This document shows positions 4,194 through 12,583 of a stretch of DNA of 26,090 nucleotides, piece by piece. How positions within the stretch are numbered: position 1 is the first letter of the stretch; every line of letters starts with the position of its first letter. The DNA comes from a virus: positions 1 through 26,090 of IMG/VR virus record IMGVR_UViG_3300008267_000462; one strand, 5' to 3'. Position numbers and translations under genes: made by a program. The notes under the pieces are model-generated. The model was not told where the DNA came from. It made no database searches and saw nothing but the letters and a program-made list of their open reading frames with translations.

Positions 4194-4634
4194 ATGATGT
4201 CTTTGACGAGTATATTTGCATTATTCGGGTTTCCCGAAGAAAATAATGAAGAAAGAAGAAATTTAGAAAAAGATTTAGAGTTATTTAAAGAAACCCCTCA
4301 ATTTAAATTAGGTATGTTTCAAAAACTTATTCTGAATGGTACTTTATTTAAAAAACAAATTTTAAAATTCTTTTCAAAATCAGATCCTGAATTAGATGTT
4401 AATGGGATTGATGATGCCGGGGAGTATATGATGTATACTAGAGCATATTTTTGGATTCAAGAGTGTAAAACTAGAAGTAAATTTTGGAATGAAGCTTTAA
4501 AAATGTATTCAAATGAAGAATTTTTATGTGCAGTAAAATTGTCTATAAATTATTTTGAAAGTGTAGAAGAGTATGAAAAGTGTGCACATTTAAAGAAAAT
4601 ACAAGATTTTGTAGAAAAAAACTTGCCTAAGTAA
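4194..4634 (+). CDS. alpha-helical protein of unknown function
   Basis: 146 residues, predicted mostly helical, with many Lys, Glu and Phe. The C-terminal part (about 122-143, YFESVEEYEKCAHLKKIQDF) resembles the UVR-type helical hairpin seen in UvrB, UvrC and protein-arginine kinase activators, with the typical E-x-E-x-x-A-x-x-L-x-x-I spacing. That would suggest a protein-protein contact rather than catalysis. The rest is not recognised. ATG codons occur at 4194 and 4197 and I cannot choose between them. The 38-base gap before it contains TAATATATACATATAG, a possible promoter. The resemblance to UVR motifs is by eye only. Confidence 0.65.
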   Translation: MMSLTSIFALFGFPEENNEERRNLEKDLELFKETPQFKLGMFQKLILNGTLFKKQILKFFSKSDPELDVNGIDDAGEYMMYTRAYFWIQECKTRSKFWNEALKMYSNEEFLCAVKLSINYFESVEEYEKCAHLKKIQDFVEKNLPK

Positions 4635-4777
4635 AAAAAAGTTATTACCTTTAATTACATTTTAATTTTAAATGTTTAAAAATATAAGGTTATATTTAAA
4701 AAATAAGTAAATAAATAAAAATGAAAAATAAAGTCAATCAATCGTTGAACGTGAAAATTAATTAAATTAAATAAGTT
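4635..4777. promoter_or_regulatory. AT-rich intergenic control region
   Basis: A gap of 143 bases, almost all A and T, one of the longer ones after position 2742. It contains AAGGTTATATTTAAAAAATA (4686-4705), which recalls the promoter-like block at 2688, and a 14-codon open frame (4721-4765, MKNKVNQSLNVKIN) that might be a leader peptide or chance. It precedes the HD-domain, membrane-protein and sigma-factor genes, so it probably carries their promoter. Confidence 0.4.
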
Positions 4778-5572
4778 ATGAATCTTACCGCCGAACAAAT
4801 CCAAGAAAATTGGGATGCATTGATGGGATATATTAATGAATATATTTCCGAACCACGTAAAGAAAAATTGTTAGAATTTTATAATCAATATTCTGAACGT
4901 TTGATGTTAATGCCTGCTGCGCATAAAAAAGAATATCACAATGCTTTTCCCGGAGGATATGTAGAACATGTTTTACGCGTTATTCGATGTGCTATTAAAC
5001 AGGCTGAATTGTGGGAATCTGAAGGTTGTGATATGGCTACATTTACAACTGAAGAACTTGTATTTTCTGCTTTAAATCATGATTTAGGTAAAATGGGAGA
5101 TGAAAATGAGGAATCATATATCCCTCAAACTGATAATTGGAGAAAGGAAAAATTAGGAGAAGATTACATGTTTAATACTAAAGTCCCATTTTCATCTGTC
5201 CCTGATAGAGGTTTATTTATGCTCCAATCACATGGTATTCAGTATACATTTAATGAAATGATTGCTATCCAAACACATGATGGTTTATATGATGAGGCAA
5301 ATAAGAAATACCTTCTTAATTTTATGCCAGAACAAAAACCAAGAACATCTTTACCTTTTATCCTCCATCAGGCCGATTTAATGGCAGCACGTATCGAATT
5401 TGAACGTGAATGGTTACCTAAGTTAAAAGAAGGTAAAAAGTCCGTGGATAACGCAAAAGGGAATTTTACATTAGGGAACAAACCCAACACATCAAAGAAA
5501 ACTTCAACGAAAACTAAAGCATTAGGTTCGTTTAAAAGTGAAGGTTTAAAAAACATATTTGACAGTTTATGA
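4778..5572 (+). CDS. HD-domain phosphohydrolase
   Basis: 264 residues. The HD superfamily signature is present: H54 (EYHNAFPGG), H64 (VEHVLRV), the H101-D102 pair in ALNHDLGKMG, H152 (QSHG), H167-D168 (QTHDG) and D200 (LHQADLMAAR). These residues bind metal in phosphohydrolases acting on nucleotides or cyclic nucleotides. From about 225 onward there is a Lys/Ser/Thr-rich tail ending GLKNIFDSL, a short hydrophobic end motif that loosely resembles clamp-binding peptides of phage replication proteins. Related HD proteins are frequent in marine T4-like phages. The substrate is unknown; a dNTPase or an alarmone or cyclic-nucleotide hydrolase are options. It overlaps the next gene as ATGA. Confidence 0.78.
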   Translation: MNLTAEQIQENWDALMGYINEYISEPRKEKLLEFYNQYSERLMLMPAAHKKEYHNAFPGGYVEHVLRVIRCAIKQAELWESEGCDMATFTTEELVFSALNHDLGKMGDENEESYIPQTDNWRKEKLGEDYMFNTKVPFSSVPDRGLFMLQSHGIQYTFNEMIAIQTHDGLYDEANKKYLLNFMPEQKPRTSLPFILHQADLMAARIEFEREWLPKLKEGKKSVDNAKGNFTLGNKPNTSKKTSTKTKALGSFKSEGLKNIFDSL

Positions 5573-5856
5573 TAGCTTTAATAATTATAACATGTGTTTT
5601 AGCAGTATTAGTCGTAATTCTAGGATTTACGACTTTTAATCTTCTTCGAAAAAATGAAAAACAAGAAGATATTGTAGCAGGATATTTGGTATATTTAGAT
5701 AAATTATCCCGTACAATTGAAATCTCAGATAAAAAACTTAAAGAGTTAGATCGTGGTGGTGTATTTGAAAAAGATGATGAGGTTGGAGTTATATTTCAAT
5801 CTATTTTAAAAATCCAAGACATACTAAATGAGTTTAATCTTAGAAAATTCAATTAA
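5569..5856 (+). CDS. small membrane-anchored protein
   Basis: 95 residues. An N-terminal transmembrane helix (about 2-26, ALIIITCVLAVLVVILGFTT) is followed by a basic stop-transfer stretch (LLRKNEK) and a helical, charged domain of about 65 residues (LSRTIEISDKKLKELDRGG). The layout suggests an N-out, C-in anchor with a cytoplasmic helical domain. The start overlaps the HD gene's stop (ATGA) and the end overlaps the sigma gene by 29 bases, so the three genes are translationally linked. The function is unknown. It could tether the HD enzyme or a transcription component at the membrane, but this is inference from gene order. Confidence 0.65.
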   Translation: MIALIIITCVLAVLVVILGFTTFNLLRKNEKQEDIVAGYLVYLDKLSRTIEISDKKLKELDRGGVFEKDDEVGVIFQSILKIQDILNEFNLRKFN

Positions 5857-6568
5857 CAAGGTGCCAAAAAAAGCCCCAAATAGAAATTATTTTACCCAAG
5901 AAACAGAGGATGCTATTGTATTATACAATAATACTACTGATTTTGAATTAAAGAGTAAAATATATGAAGAAAAAATTCATTATGCTTTCTTTAAACTAAC
6001 CCAGAATATAATCCATACTTTTAAGTTTTATCATACCGAAGTAGAAAATTTAGAACATTTACAACATGAAATTATAGTATTTTTACTTTCTAAAATTCAT
6101 CTTTTTAACCCAAATAATGGAGCTAAAGCATATTCATATTTTGGTACTATTGTTAAACGTTGGCTTATTTTGTATAATGAAAAAAATTATAAAAGTAAAA
6201 TAAGTAAAGTTTCTACAGATGAACTTTTAAAAGATGATACTCATTCTTACACTTTAGATTCATCACCCTCAAACGATAGATTATCAAATTTTATGGATGA
6301 ATGGGTTGAATTTGTAAGTTTTAACATTTATGAAATTTTCCCTAAAGAATATGATGCTAAAATAGCAGATGCTATTCTTGAACTTTTTAGAAAACGAGAC
6401 CAAATAGATGTTTTTAATAAAAAAGCTCTTTACATCTATATCCATGAAATGATCCCCGATGCTAAAACCCCTAAAATTACTAAAATAGCAAATGTTCTTT
6501 ATAATATATTTAAAAAGAATTATTTGTTTTATCTGGAGCAAGGGTATATAGATCTTCAAATTTTGTAG
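5828..6568 (+). CDS. 55: late-transcription sigma factor, T4 gp55-like
   Basis: 246 residues. Residues about 22-105 contain a sigma-region-2-like block: a helical part with FFKLTQNIIHTFKFYHTEVE, then LQHEIIVFLLSKIHLFNP and KAYSYFGTIVKRWLILYNEK. This order (helix, an L-x-H-E-I-I helix, an F-N-P turn and an aromatic helix before a basic stretch) parallels T4 gp55, which replaces the housekeeping sigma factor and opens TATAAATA late promoters with the sliding clamp. The protein is longer than T4 gp55 (185 residues); the extra length is a helical C-terminal domain (about 150-246) I do not recognise. The start overlaps the preceding gene by 29 bases; a GTG at 5861 is a less likely alternative. Its placement directly before the virion genes fits the role. 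Confidence 0.72.
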   Translation: MSLILENSINKVPKKAPNRNYFTQETEDAIVLYNNTTDFELKSKIYEEKIHYAFFKLTQNIIHTFKFYHTEVENLEHLQHEIIVFLLSKIHLFNPNNGAKAYSYFGTIVKRWLILYNEKNYKSKISKVSTDELLKDDTHSYTLDSSPSNDRLSNFMDEWVEFVSFNIYEIFPKEYDAKIADAILELFRKRDQIDVFNKKALYIYIHEMIPDAKTPKITKIANVLYNIFKKNYLFYLEQGYIDLQIL

Positions 6569-6573
6569 TTTTC

Positions 6574-6589
6574 TATATTTATAAAAAAA
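6574..6589 (+). promoter_or_regulatory. late-promoter-like box before 6599
   Basis: TATATTTATAAAAAAA, 9 bases before the ATG at 6599 and just after the sigma-factor gene. It matches the shared ATATTTATAA core and is the first such box of the long virion block. Confidence 0.5.
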
Positions 6590-6598
6590 TATAGGCGT

Positions 6599-6937
6599 AT
6601 GAGTAATTTAGAATCTAACATATTTGGTAAGAAAAAATTCTCTGATCTTCTTAAAGAAATTTACGATAATCAAAAGAAAAAAGAACAGCAAATCACTGCT
6701 TTAATAGGTGAATTAAAACCTCTTATCAATGATATAGGTGATGCTACATTAATAGTTCCTTTAATCAAGGAATATATGGAACTAGGAATTAAAAATGATG
6801 AACAATTGGTTAAAATGGCTACTATTGTTCAACGTGCTTTAGCCTCTAACAAATCTGAAGAAGAAGGATTTGGGATGACTGAAGAAGAAAAAGCCCAATT
6901 ATTATCAGAGGTTAAAAAATTTAATCCTAAAGATTAA
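6599..6937 (+). CDS. small helical protein, function unknown, leads the virion operon
   Basis: 112 residues, helical and strongly charged (MSNLESNIFGKKKFSDLLKE, then KEQQITALIGELKPLINDIG). The middle part (about 45-85) looks like a small globular helical bundle, and the C-terminus is acidic then basic. It has no recognised domain and no membrane helix. It follows a proposed late box and its stop overlaps the gp5-like start as TAATG, so it should be made together with the baseplate hub. A chaperone or small baseplate component is possible but not shown. Confidence 0.65.
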   Translation: MSNLESNIFGKKKFSDLLKEIYDNQKKKEQQITALIGELKPLINDIGDATLIVPLIKEYMELGIKNDEQLVKMATIVQRALASNKSEEEGFGMTEEEKAQLLSEVKKFNPKD

Positions 6938-8214
6938 TGGCAATTTATAAAACTGGTATAGCTAATTCTACTAAGGGAGTATCTTCGGTTTCTTCAAGTC
7001 CTAATCTTTCTTCTCAACTAGACGCCTTAAAAAACCAAATGGTGGCTGCTAGGGTTACAGATATAGTTTTAGATGAAAATCATCCTAAATTTAATGATGT
7101 TGGGCAGTGGAATGGGATTGGGGCTATTTTTTATGAACTAGTTAACCAATCATCTACTGGGGGACCAACTTCATTTTCTTTACCTTATGATTCTCAATTA
7201 AAAACTTACCCTTTAGTTAATGAAATAGTTCTTTTAATATTTCTTCCCTCCCAACTTTTAGGAAAAAATTCTGCAAGTAAAACCCCATATTATTTAAAAC
7301 CTTTAGGAATATGGAATCACCCCCATCATGATGCCTACCCTAATTTAAATCTTCCTTCGTTTAAATCACAAGCTAGAGATTATGTTTCATCTAATGATGG
7401 AGTTGTAAGACAAGTTACAGATGGTTCTACTGATATTGAATTAAATAGTCCTACAAATCCTAGCCAAAATACATTTGTTGAAAAAACAAATATTCATCCT
7501 TTATTACCTTATATGGGTGATACTTTAATTGAAGGAAGATATGGGCAAAGTTTAAGATTTGGAAGTACGGCTAAATCTAAAAGCGCTATTACAAATTCAT
7601 GGTCTACCTCAGGTACAAATGGAGACCCTATTACTATCTTAAGAAATGGTCAACCTGTAAATGTTGATGATAGGGGGTGGATTCCTATAACTGAAAATAT
7701 TAGAAATGATTTATCATCAATTTACTTAACTTCATTTCAACGATTACAAGATTTTAAAGTAGCAAGTGAATTATATAATTCATATACTACTCCCCCAATA
7801 CTCCCAGGCTTATTTACCCAACCACAAATAGCACTTAATTCTAATAGAATCATTATTAATGCTAAAACAGATAGTGTTTTGTTAAGTGCTAAAAAATCAG
7901 TTGGTATATCTACCCAAGGAAGTACAAATATAGATGCTAAATCTTTTTATGTTAGTTCAAATGATATAAAATTAGGATCTAAAAATGCTACTGAACCTGT
8001 TTTAAAAGGGGATACAACAGTTGAATTACTAAAGCAATTAACTAAAGCTATTAAAGATTTAGCTACAATATTAGAAGTTGAAAAAAATTGGCCTGGGGGA
8101 AATTTACAAACAGGATATAATGCTATTGCTGGTAATGTTTTAGTAGTATTAAATGACATTACTTCCCAACTAAATGATAATAGTCTAAAATCATTAACAA
8201 CTAAAGTACAATGA
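6937..8214 (+). CDS. 5: baseplate hub / central spike protein, T4 gp5-like
   Basis: 425 residues. Residues about 35-120 and 180-220 look like the OB-fold hub domain of gp5-type proteins: VTDIVLDENHPKF near the start, LVNEIVLLIFLPS in the core and the conserved-looking turn GDTLIEGRYGQSLRFGS. Residues about 295-350 (NRIIINAKTDSVLLSAKKSV and so on) show the short alternating hydrophobic repeats expected of a trimeric beta-helix spike that pierces the outer membrane. The T4-type lysozyme insert is absent. The C-terminal 75 residues are helical. It is an early gene of the virion block and is coupled to its neighbours by TAATG and ATGA overlaps. Assignment rests on the motifs and gene order. Confidence 0.65.
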   Translation: MAIYKTGIANSTKGVSSVSSSPNLSSQLDALKNQMVAARVTDIVLDENHPKFNDVGQWNGIGAIFYELVNQSSTGGPTSFSLPYDSQLKTYPLVNEIVLLIFLPSQLLGKNSASKTPYYLKPLGIWNHPHHDAYPNLNLPSFKSQARDYVSSNDGVVRQVTDGSTDIELNSPTNPSQNTFVEKTNIHPLLPYMGDTLIEGRYGQSLRFGSTAKSKSAITNSWSTSGTNGDPITILRNGQPVNVDDRGWIPITENIRNDLSSIYLTSFQRLQDFKVASELYNSYTTPPILPGLFTQPQIALNSNRIIINAKTDSVLLSAKKSVGISTQGSTNIDAKSFYVSSNDIKLGSKNATEPVLKGDTTVELLKQLTKAIKDLATILEVEKNWPGGNLQTGYNAIAGNVLVVLNDITSQLNDNSLKSLTTKVQ

Positions 8215-9941
8215 GTGATTCAGTTCAATATGGTTTTGACAATTTACCTCCTTTTAAAAAAGGACCTTATACTTGGATTATAAGAGATAGAGATTGGATT
8301 GGTTATGCTGCAGATGTATACTATGAAGGTAAATACCTTGAAACTAAAAAATTTGAAAGAAGTTTTACTTTAAATATTTCTTATTGGGAAAATAATGAAA
8401 CCTCAGTAAGTAAAAGATATGATGGTGAAGAGGCAATTGATATAACTTTACAAAGAGAAGTTCAAAGATATGGTTTTTATAGTTTAGAAGAAAAAAAATA
8501 TTATCCTTCTTTAACTGATTTAGGTATACCAAACCCCCAACCAGGAGATGAAAAAGATGTTGAGGGAATTGATTTTACATCTATATTGAGTTTTTTAGGG
8601 GTTAAAATTTCCGATATAACTCTCCCCCCAGCTCTAACCTCAGCTATTTCAAATGTAAATATTTCAGGTTCTTCTATTTCAGGTAGCATAGAATCATCTC
8701 TTTCAGGTAGTTTAGGATTACCCAAACCACCAGAAATACCTAAAAAATTAAAATTAATACCTATTAAAGGAAAAATAGTAGATAGTACAACTAATGAACC
8801 CCTTAAAGGAGTTAGAGTATTTAGTCCATTAAAAAAACCTACTAAAACAGATAAAGATGGTAATTTTGAAGTTAAAGTACCTGAGATATTAAATACTCCA
8901 TTAGATCCTAAAAAATTTGAAATAAATGTTTCTGGTAAAAAAGGAAAATATGCTTCTACTAAAATTACCCCTTATACATCTACTAATGATGTTAAACTTG
9001 ATTTAGGTATTATTACTCTTCAACCTTTAGAATCAAATTTAAAACAAGAAATAACTGCACTTTTAACATTTAAAGATGCTGAAGTAGAAAAATATGCTAC
9101 TGTAGATTTAACTTTTGAATTTTTTCAACAAAAACAACTTAATATAAGCATTAGTGAACTAAAAAAATTAGTTATCCCTTTAGTTATAAACATGATAGCC
9201 CAATATGGATTATCCAAAGTTCAGGAAATGATAGCTGAAGTTGAAGCTAATGGAGGAGAATTAACAGATAATATTAAACAACAAATTGTTTGCCCTTTTC
9301 AAGATGCTCTTTTAAAAATAATTTCTTTAAAAAATAAATTAGTTCACCAATTAAATAATGTATTAAATAAAATCAATGGAGTATCCCAAACACTCCAAAT
9401 ATCAGATGATACAGTTCAAACAATAGATACCATATTTCAAGTTTTAAAAGTTTTACCTACTCCTACAGCTATAGGTGGTGTTGGTATTCCTATATCTGTA
9501 ATTAACACAGTGCAAGATGTTAAAACATTTTTAAATAACAACATTGGAAAAATTAAACAAGGAAGCAGTGCATTAAGTACTATATTAGGGTTATTAGTAG
9601 ATGTATTAACTCAAGTAATTTCTTTTTTAAATTTTTTAGACAAAATTACTCAATTTTGTTCTCAAGGAGAAATAAATCAAGAACAAATTTCAAAAGAATT
9701 AACAACTTTAACCCAACAACAATCAAAACAATTATCTCCTGTTGTAACTAATGTAAATGGATTTGAAATGGGAGTTGAAACCGAAAAAACAACCCAACCT
9801 TTAAAACGTAGAAGAGCAATAGCCCGAAATAAACAAGGTGTAGTTATGTTAAAAGGAGAATGGTCTTTTAGTTCAATAGATCAGATATTAATAGATGAAC
9901 TTGTATTTTATATTCAACAAAATAATTTAAAAGCAGAATAA
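8211..9941 (+). CDS. baseplate/tail structural protein with carboxypeptidase-regulatory-like domain
   Basis: 576 residues. Residues 1-100 form an N-terminal domain (YTWIIRDRDWIGYAADVYYE) without a name I know. A Ser/Gly-rich linker (about 145-170) leads to a carboxypeptidase D regulatory-like beta sandwich at about 181-273, with GKIVDSTTNEPLKGVRVFSP and TDKDGNFEVKVPE showing the family pattern. Such domains are abundant in Bacteroidota surface proteins. Residues 275-520 are helical with long hydrophobic helices (LSTILGLLVDVLTQVISFLN). The C-terminus ends in a basic stretch and a small alpha/beta part. It lies between the hub and wedge genes and overlaps the hub gene as ATGA. It is probably a baseplate component, perhaps joining the hub to the wedges or contacting the host surface. 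Confidence 0.65.
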   Translation: MSDSVQYGFDNLPPFKKGPYTWIIRDRDWIGYAADVYYEGKYLETKKFERSFTLNISYWENNETSVSKRYDGEEAIDITLQREVQRYGFYSLEEKKYYPSLTDLGIPNPQPGDEKDVEGIDFTSILSFLGVKISDITLPPALTSAISNVNISGSSISGSIESSLSGSLGLPKPPEIPKKLKLIPIKGKIVDSTTNEPLKGVRVFSPLKKPTKTDKDGNFEVKVPEILNTPLDPKKFEINVSGKKGKYASTKITPYTSTNDVKLDLGIITLQPLESNLKQEITALLTFKDAEVEKYATVDLTFEFFQQKQLNISISELKKLVIPLVINMIAQYGLSKVQEMIAEVEANGGELTDNIKQQIVCPFQDALLKIISLKNKLVHQLNNVLNKINGVSQTLQISDDTVQTIDTIFQVLKVLPTPTAIGGVGIPISVINTVQDVKTFLNNNIGKIKQGSSALSTILGLLVDVLTQVISFLNFLDKITQFCSQGEINQEQISKELTTLTQQQSKQLSPVVTNVNGFEMGVETEKTTQPLKRRRAIARNKQGVVMLKGEWSFSSIDQILIDELVFYIQQNNLKAE

Positions 9942-9943
9942 CC

Positions 9944-9959
9944 AAATATTTATAATCAT
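9944..9959 (+). promoter_or_regulatory. late-promoter-like box before 9960
   Basis: AAATATTTATAATCAT, directly abutting the ATG at 9960. If a promoter starts transcription from it, the message would be leaderless or nearly so. Confidence 0.5.
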
Positions 9960-10304
9960 ATGAAAAGTACAGATTTTAAAAAAATAATCAAACAAGCAGT
10001 AAAAGAAGCAATTCAAGAAGAATTGAAGGATATTTTATTGGAAGCTGTTCGTTCACCAAAACAAGTAGTTAAAGAATCATACGCTCCAACAACCACCCCT
10101 ATTCAACCTTCTCAACCTACATATGCCCCACCACCAATTGATTTTAGATCAAAATATGCTGAGGTTTTAGGTGAAACTGCTTTAAGTTTTACTTCACAAG
10201 ATGCTGTTCCTTTTAGACCACAAGTAAGTGATCCTGTAAATGGTAATTTAGGAGCAGGTGAAGTAGGAATGGACCAAATTATGAGCTTGCTAAATACTAA
10301 ATAA
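9960..10304 (+). CDS. small baseplate-associated protein, function unknown
   Basis: 114 residues. An N-terminal amphipathic helix (about 4-30, FKKIIKQAVKEAIQEELKDI) is followed by a Pro/Thr/Gln-rich linker (about 43-60, TTTPIQPSQPTYAPPP) and a C-terminal part ending GEVGMDQIMSLLNTK. The layout, a helix joined to a short tail by a flexible linker, suggests a tether or assembly factor. The segment ILLE near residue 28 also fits a T4 prohead-protease type cleavage site, but such matches are common by chance. It is coupled to the gp25-like gene by a TAATG overlap. Confidence 0.6.
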   Translation: MKSTDFKKIIKQAVKEAIQEELKDILLEAVRSPKQVVKESYAPTTTPIQPSQPTYAPPPIDFRSKYAEVLGETALSFTSQDAVPFRPQVSDPVNGNLGAGEVGMDQIMSLLNTK

Positions 10305-10708
10305 TGCCATTTAATTTTCAACAGATAAACCCAGTAGATTTAAATCCCAACGTTGGGGTAGGGGTTAATCTTCCATTTAGTGGACCTTCTGTTTTTACCC
10401 CAAATTATTTAACTTCCCAATCAATTAAAAATAATCTTATTAATTTTTTTCTAACTAATCCTGGAGAAAGACCTTTAAATCCAACTTTTGGGGGTGGATT
10501 ACGAGCTTTTATATTTGAACAAATGTCTGAAGGAACTCTAACTGGGATAGAAAATAGTATTAATTATAGTTTAGAAACTTTTTTTCCTAATATTATTGTT
10601 AATTCTTTAGAGATTTTAAAAGATGATGATACTAATACTATTACTATTAAATTAACATATTCTGTAGTTAATTCTAATATAAATGAAACTATAACCTTCC
10701 AACTATAA
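10304..10708 (+). CDS. 25: baseplate wedge protein, gp25-like
   Basis: 134 residues, a typical length for the GPW/gp25 family. Recognisable parts are the helix QSIKNNLINFFLTNPGERPL, the glycine turn FGGGLRAFIFE (about 64-74) and a helix with the ISINY-like pattern IENSINYSLETFFPN, then two C-terminal strands (TNTITIKLTYSVV). In contractile tails gp25 sits in the wedge core and starts sheath assembly by presenting a strand to the first sheath ring. It is directly followed by the gp6-like gene, the usual order in T4-like and related baseplates. Host membrane lysis activity, once ascribed to gp25, is not implied. Confidence 0.85.
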   Translation: MPFNFQQINPVDLNPNVGVGVNLPFSGPSVFTPNYLTSQSIKNNLINFFLTNPGERPLNPTFGGGLRAFIFEQMSEGTLTGIENSINYSLETFFPNIIVNSLEILKDDDTNTITIKLTYSVVNSNINETITFQL

Positions 10709-10711
10709 TAA

Positions 10712-12556
10712 ATGACTACTTTAAATCGAGATATAAGATATATTAACCGTGATTTTTCTGAATTTAGACAACGATTAATAGAATACTCTAGAACATATTT
10801 CCCTCAAACTTATACAGATTTTTCCCCTGCATCTCCTGGGATGATGTTTATGGAACAGGCCGCATATGTTGGTGATGTTTTAAGTTTTTATTTAGATAAT
10901 CAATTTCAAGAAACTTTTACTCAATATGCCCAACAAACAAATAATGTATTTGAATTAGCATATATGTTTGGGTATAAACCAAAAACAACAGGAGTTGCCC
11001 AAGTTACAGTAGATTTTTACCAACAAATCCCTTCTAAACTTTCAGGTTCAGAATACATTCCTGATTTTGATTATGCTTTAACAATTGGAGAAAATACAAC
11101 AGTTTCTTCTATTAATGGCACTACATTTTTACTCCAAGATAAAATCGATTTCTCAGTTTCTAGTTCCCAAGACCCAACTGAAATTTCAGTATATCAGATA
11201 GCAGGAAATAATCCTCAATATTATCTATTAAAAAAGAGCAGAAATGCTATATCTGCTACTATAAATACTCAAACATTTCCTTTTGGTTCTCCTTTCCCTT
11301 TTCAAACAGTTAATTTACAAGCTAACAATATAATTAAAATTTTAGATGTTGTTGATTCTCAAGGAAATAGATGGTATGAAGTAGATCATTTAGGTCAAGA
11401 AATGGTTTTAGATCCTATAAGAAATACTAACATAAATGATCCTAATAAATTAAATAATACCCCTTATTTATTAAAACTTAAAAAAGTTCAAAGACGTTTT
11501 GCAACTCGTTTTACATCATTATCTAATCTTCAATTGCAATTTGGTGCTGGATCTCCATATGATATTGATGAAGAAATTACCCCAAATCCAAATAATGTAG
11601 GTATAGGATTACCATTTGAAAAAGACAAATTAACAGCAGCATATTCACCTGTTAATTTTTTGTATACTGGAACTTATGGTATAGCACCATCTTCAACAAC
11701 TTTAACAGTTAGATATTTAACAGGAGGTGGGGTTGGTTCTAACATAACAGCTAACACATTGACCCAACCAAATTTATCAGGTACTAGATTTAACCAAACA
11801 GGATTAAATGCAACTACAGCAAATTATATTATAGCCTCAGTTTCTACAAATAACCCAGAAGCAGCATCTGGAGGTAGAGGTGGTGATACATTAGAAGAAA
11901 TCCGACAAAATACTCTAGCACTCGTTGCATCCCAAAAACGATCAGTTACTGCAGATGATTATTTAATTAGGGCTTTAAGTATGCCTTCTGATTTTGGTGC
12001 TATTACTAAAGCATATATTGAACAACCAAAGTTAACTGATAACCAAGTTTCTACTATTGAAACTCTTAATTTATATGTTTTATCTCAAAATGCTCAAGGA
12101 ACATTAGATTATGCTACCACATCATTAAAAGATAATTTAAGAACTTATTTATCCCAATATAGAATGATTGGGGATAATATTGAAATTAGAGATGCATATA
12201 TTATTAATATTGGTGTTGATTTTGAGATTATAGTTTTACCTGAATATAATAATAATGAAGTTTTATTAGCATGTATTAATGCCTTACGAAACTATTTTCT
12301 TATTTCTAAATGGCAATTAAACCAACCCATTCTACTAAAAGATCTTTATATCCTTTTAGATAAAATTTCAGGTGTTCAAACTGTAAAAAATATTTCTATA
12401 TCTAATAAAGCAGGGACTACTTCTGGGTATTCACAATATGCTTATGATATTGCTGGGGCTACCCAAAATCAAGTAATTTACCCATCCTTAGACCCTAGTA
12501 TTTTCGAAATAAAATTCCCTAACTCAGATATTAAAGGTAAAGTAGTTCCTTTATAA
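10712..12556 (+). CDS. 6: baseplate wedge protein, gp6 / Baseplate_J-like
   Basis: 614 residues, close to the length of T4 gp6 (660). The N-terminus (INRDFSEFRQRLIEYSRTYF, then SPGMMFMEQAAYVGDVLSFY) is typical of gp6 and related wedge proteins, where the helices pack around the tube end. The Baseplate_J signature lies at about 386-435: GGDTLEEIRQNTLALVASQK followed by RSVTADDYLIRAL. The C-terminal region (about 480-614) contains the ferredoxin-like repeats of this family. gp6 dimers link adjacent wedges into the inner baseplate ring and change contact on infection. It starts 3 bases after the gp25-like stop. Confidence 0.85.
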   Translation: MTTLNRDIRYINRDFSEFRQRLIEYSRTYFPQTYTDFSPASPGMMFMEQAAYVGDVLSFYLDNQFQETFTQYAQQTNNVFELAYMFGYKPKTTGVAQVTVDFYQQIPSKLSGSEYIPDFDYALTIGENTTVSSINGTTFLLQDKIDFSVSSSQDPTEISVYQIAGNNPQYYLLKKSRNAISATINTQTFPFGSPFPFQTVNLQANNIIKILDVVDSQGNRWYEVDHLGQEMVLDPIRNTNINDPNKLNNTPYLLKLKKVQRRFATRFTSLSNLQLQFGAGSPYDIDEEITPNPNNVGIGLPFEKDKLTAAYSPVNFLYTGTYGIAPSSTTLTVRYLTGGGVGSNITANTLTQPNLSGTRFNQTGLNATTANYIIASVSTNNPEAASGGRGGDTLEEIRQNTLALVASQKRSVTADDYLIRALSMPSDFGAITKAYIEQPKLTDNQVSTIETLNLYVLSQNAQGTLDYATTSLKDNLRTYLSQYRMIGDNIEIRDAYIINIGVDFEIIVLPEYNNNEVLLACINALRNYFLISKWQLNQPILLKDLYILLDKISGVQTVKNISISNKAGTTSGYSQYAYDIAGATQNQVIYPSLDPSIFEIKFPNSDIKGKVVPL

Positions 12557-12560
12557 CACC

Positions 12561-12576
12561 ATATTTATAATAAAAT
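12561..12576 (+). promoter_or_regulatory. late-promoter-like box before 12584 (exact 16-mer)
   Basis: ATATTTATAATAAAAT, identical over 16 bases to 19993-20008. It ends 7 bases before the ATG at 12584. Confidence 0.6.
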
Positions 12577-12583
12577 ATATTTA

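Noticed and set aside
6284-6559. Minus-strand frame of 91 codons inside the sigma gene
   Set aside because: Antisense to the gp55-like gene. Its Ile/Lys-rich content reflects AT-rich DNA.
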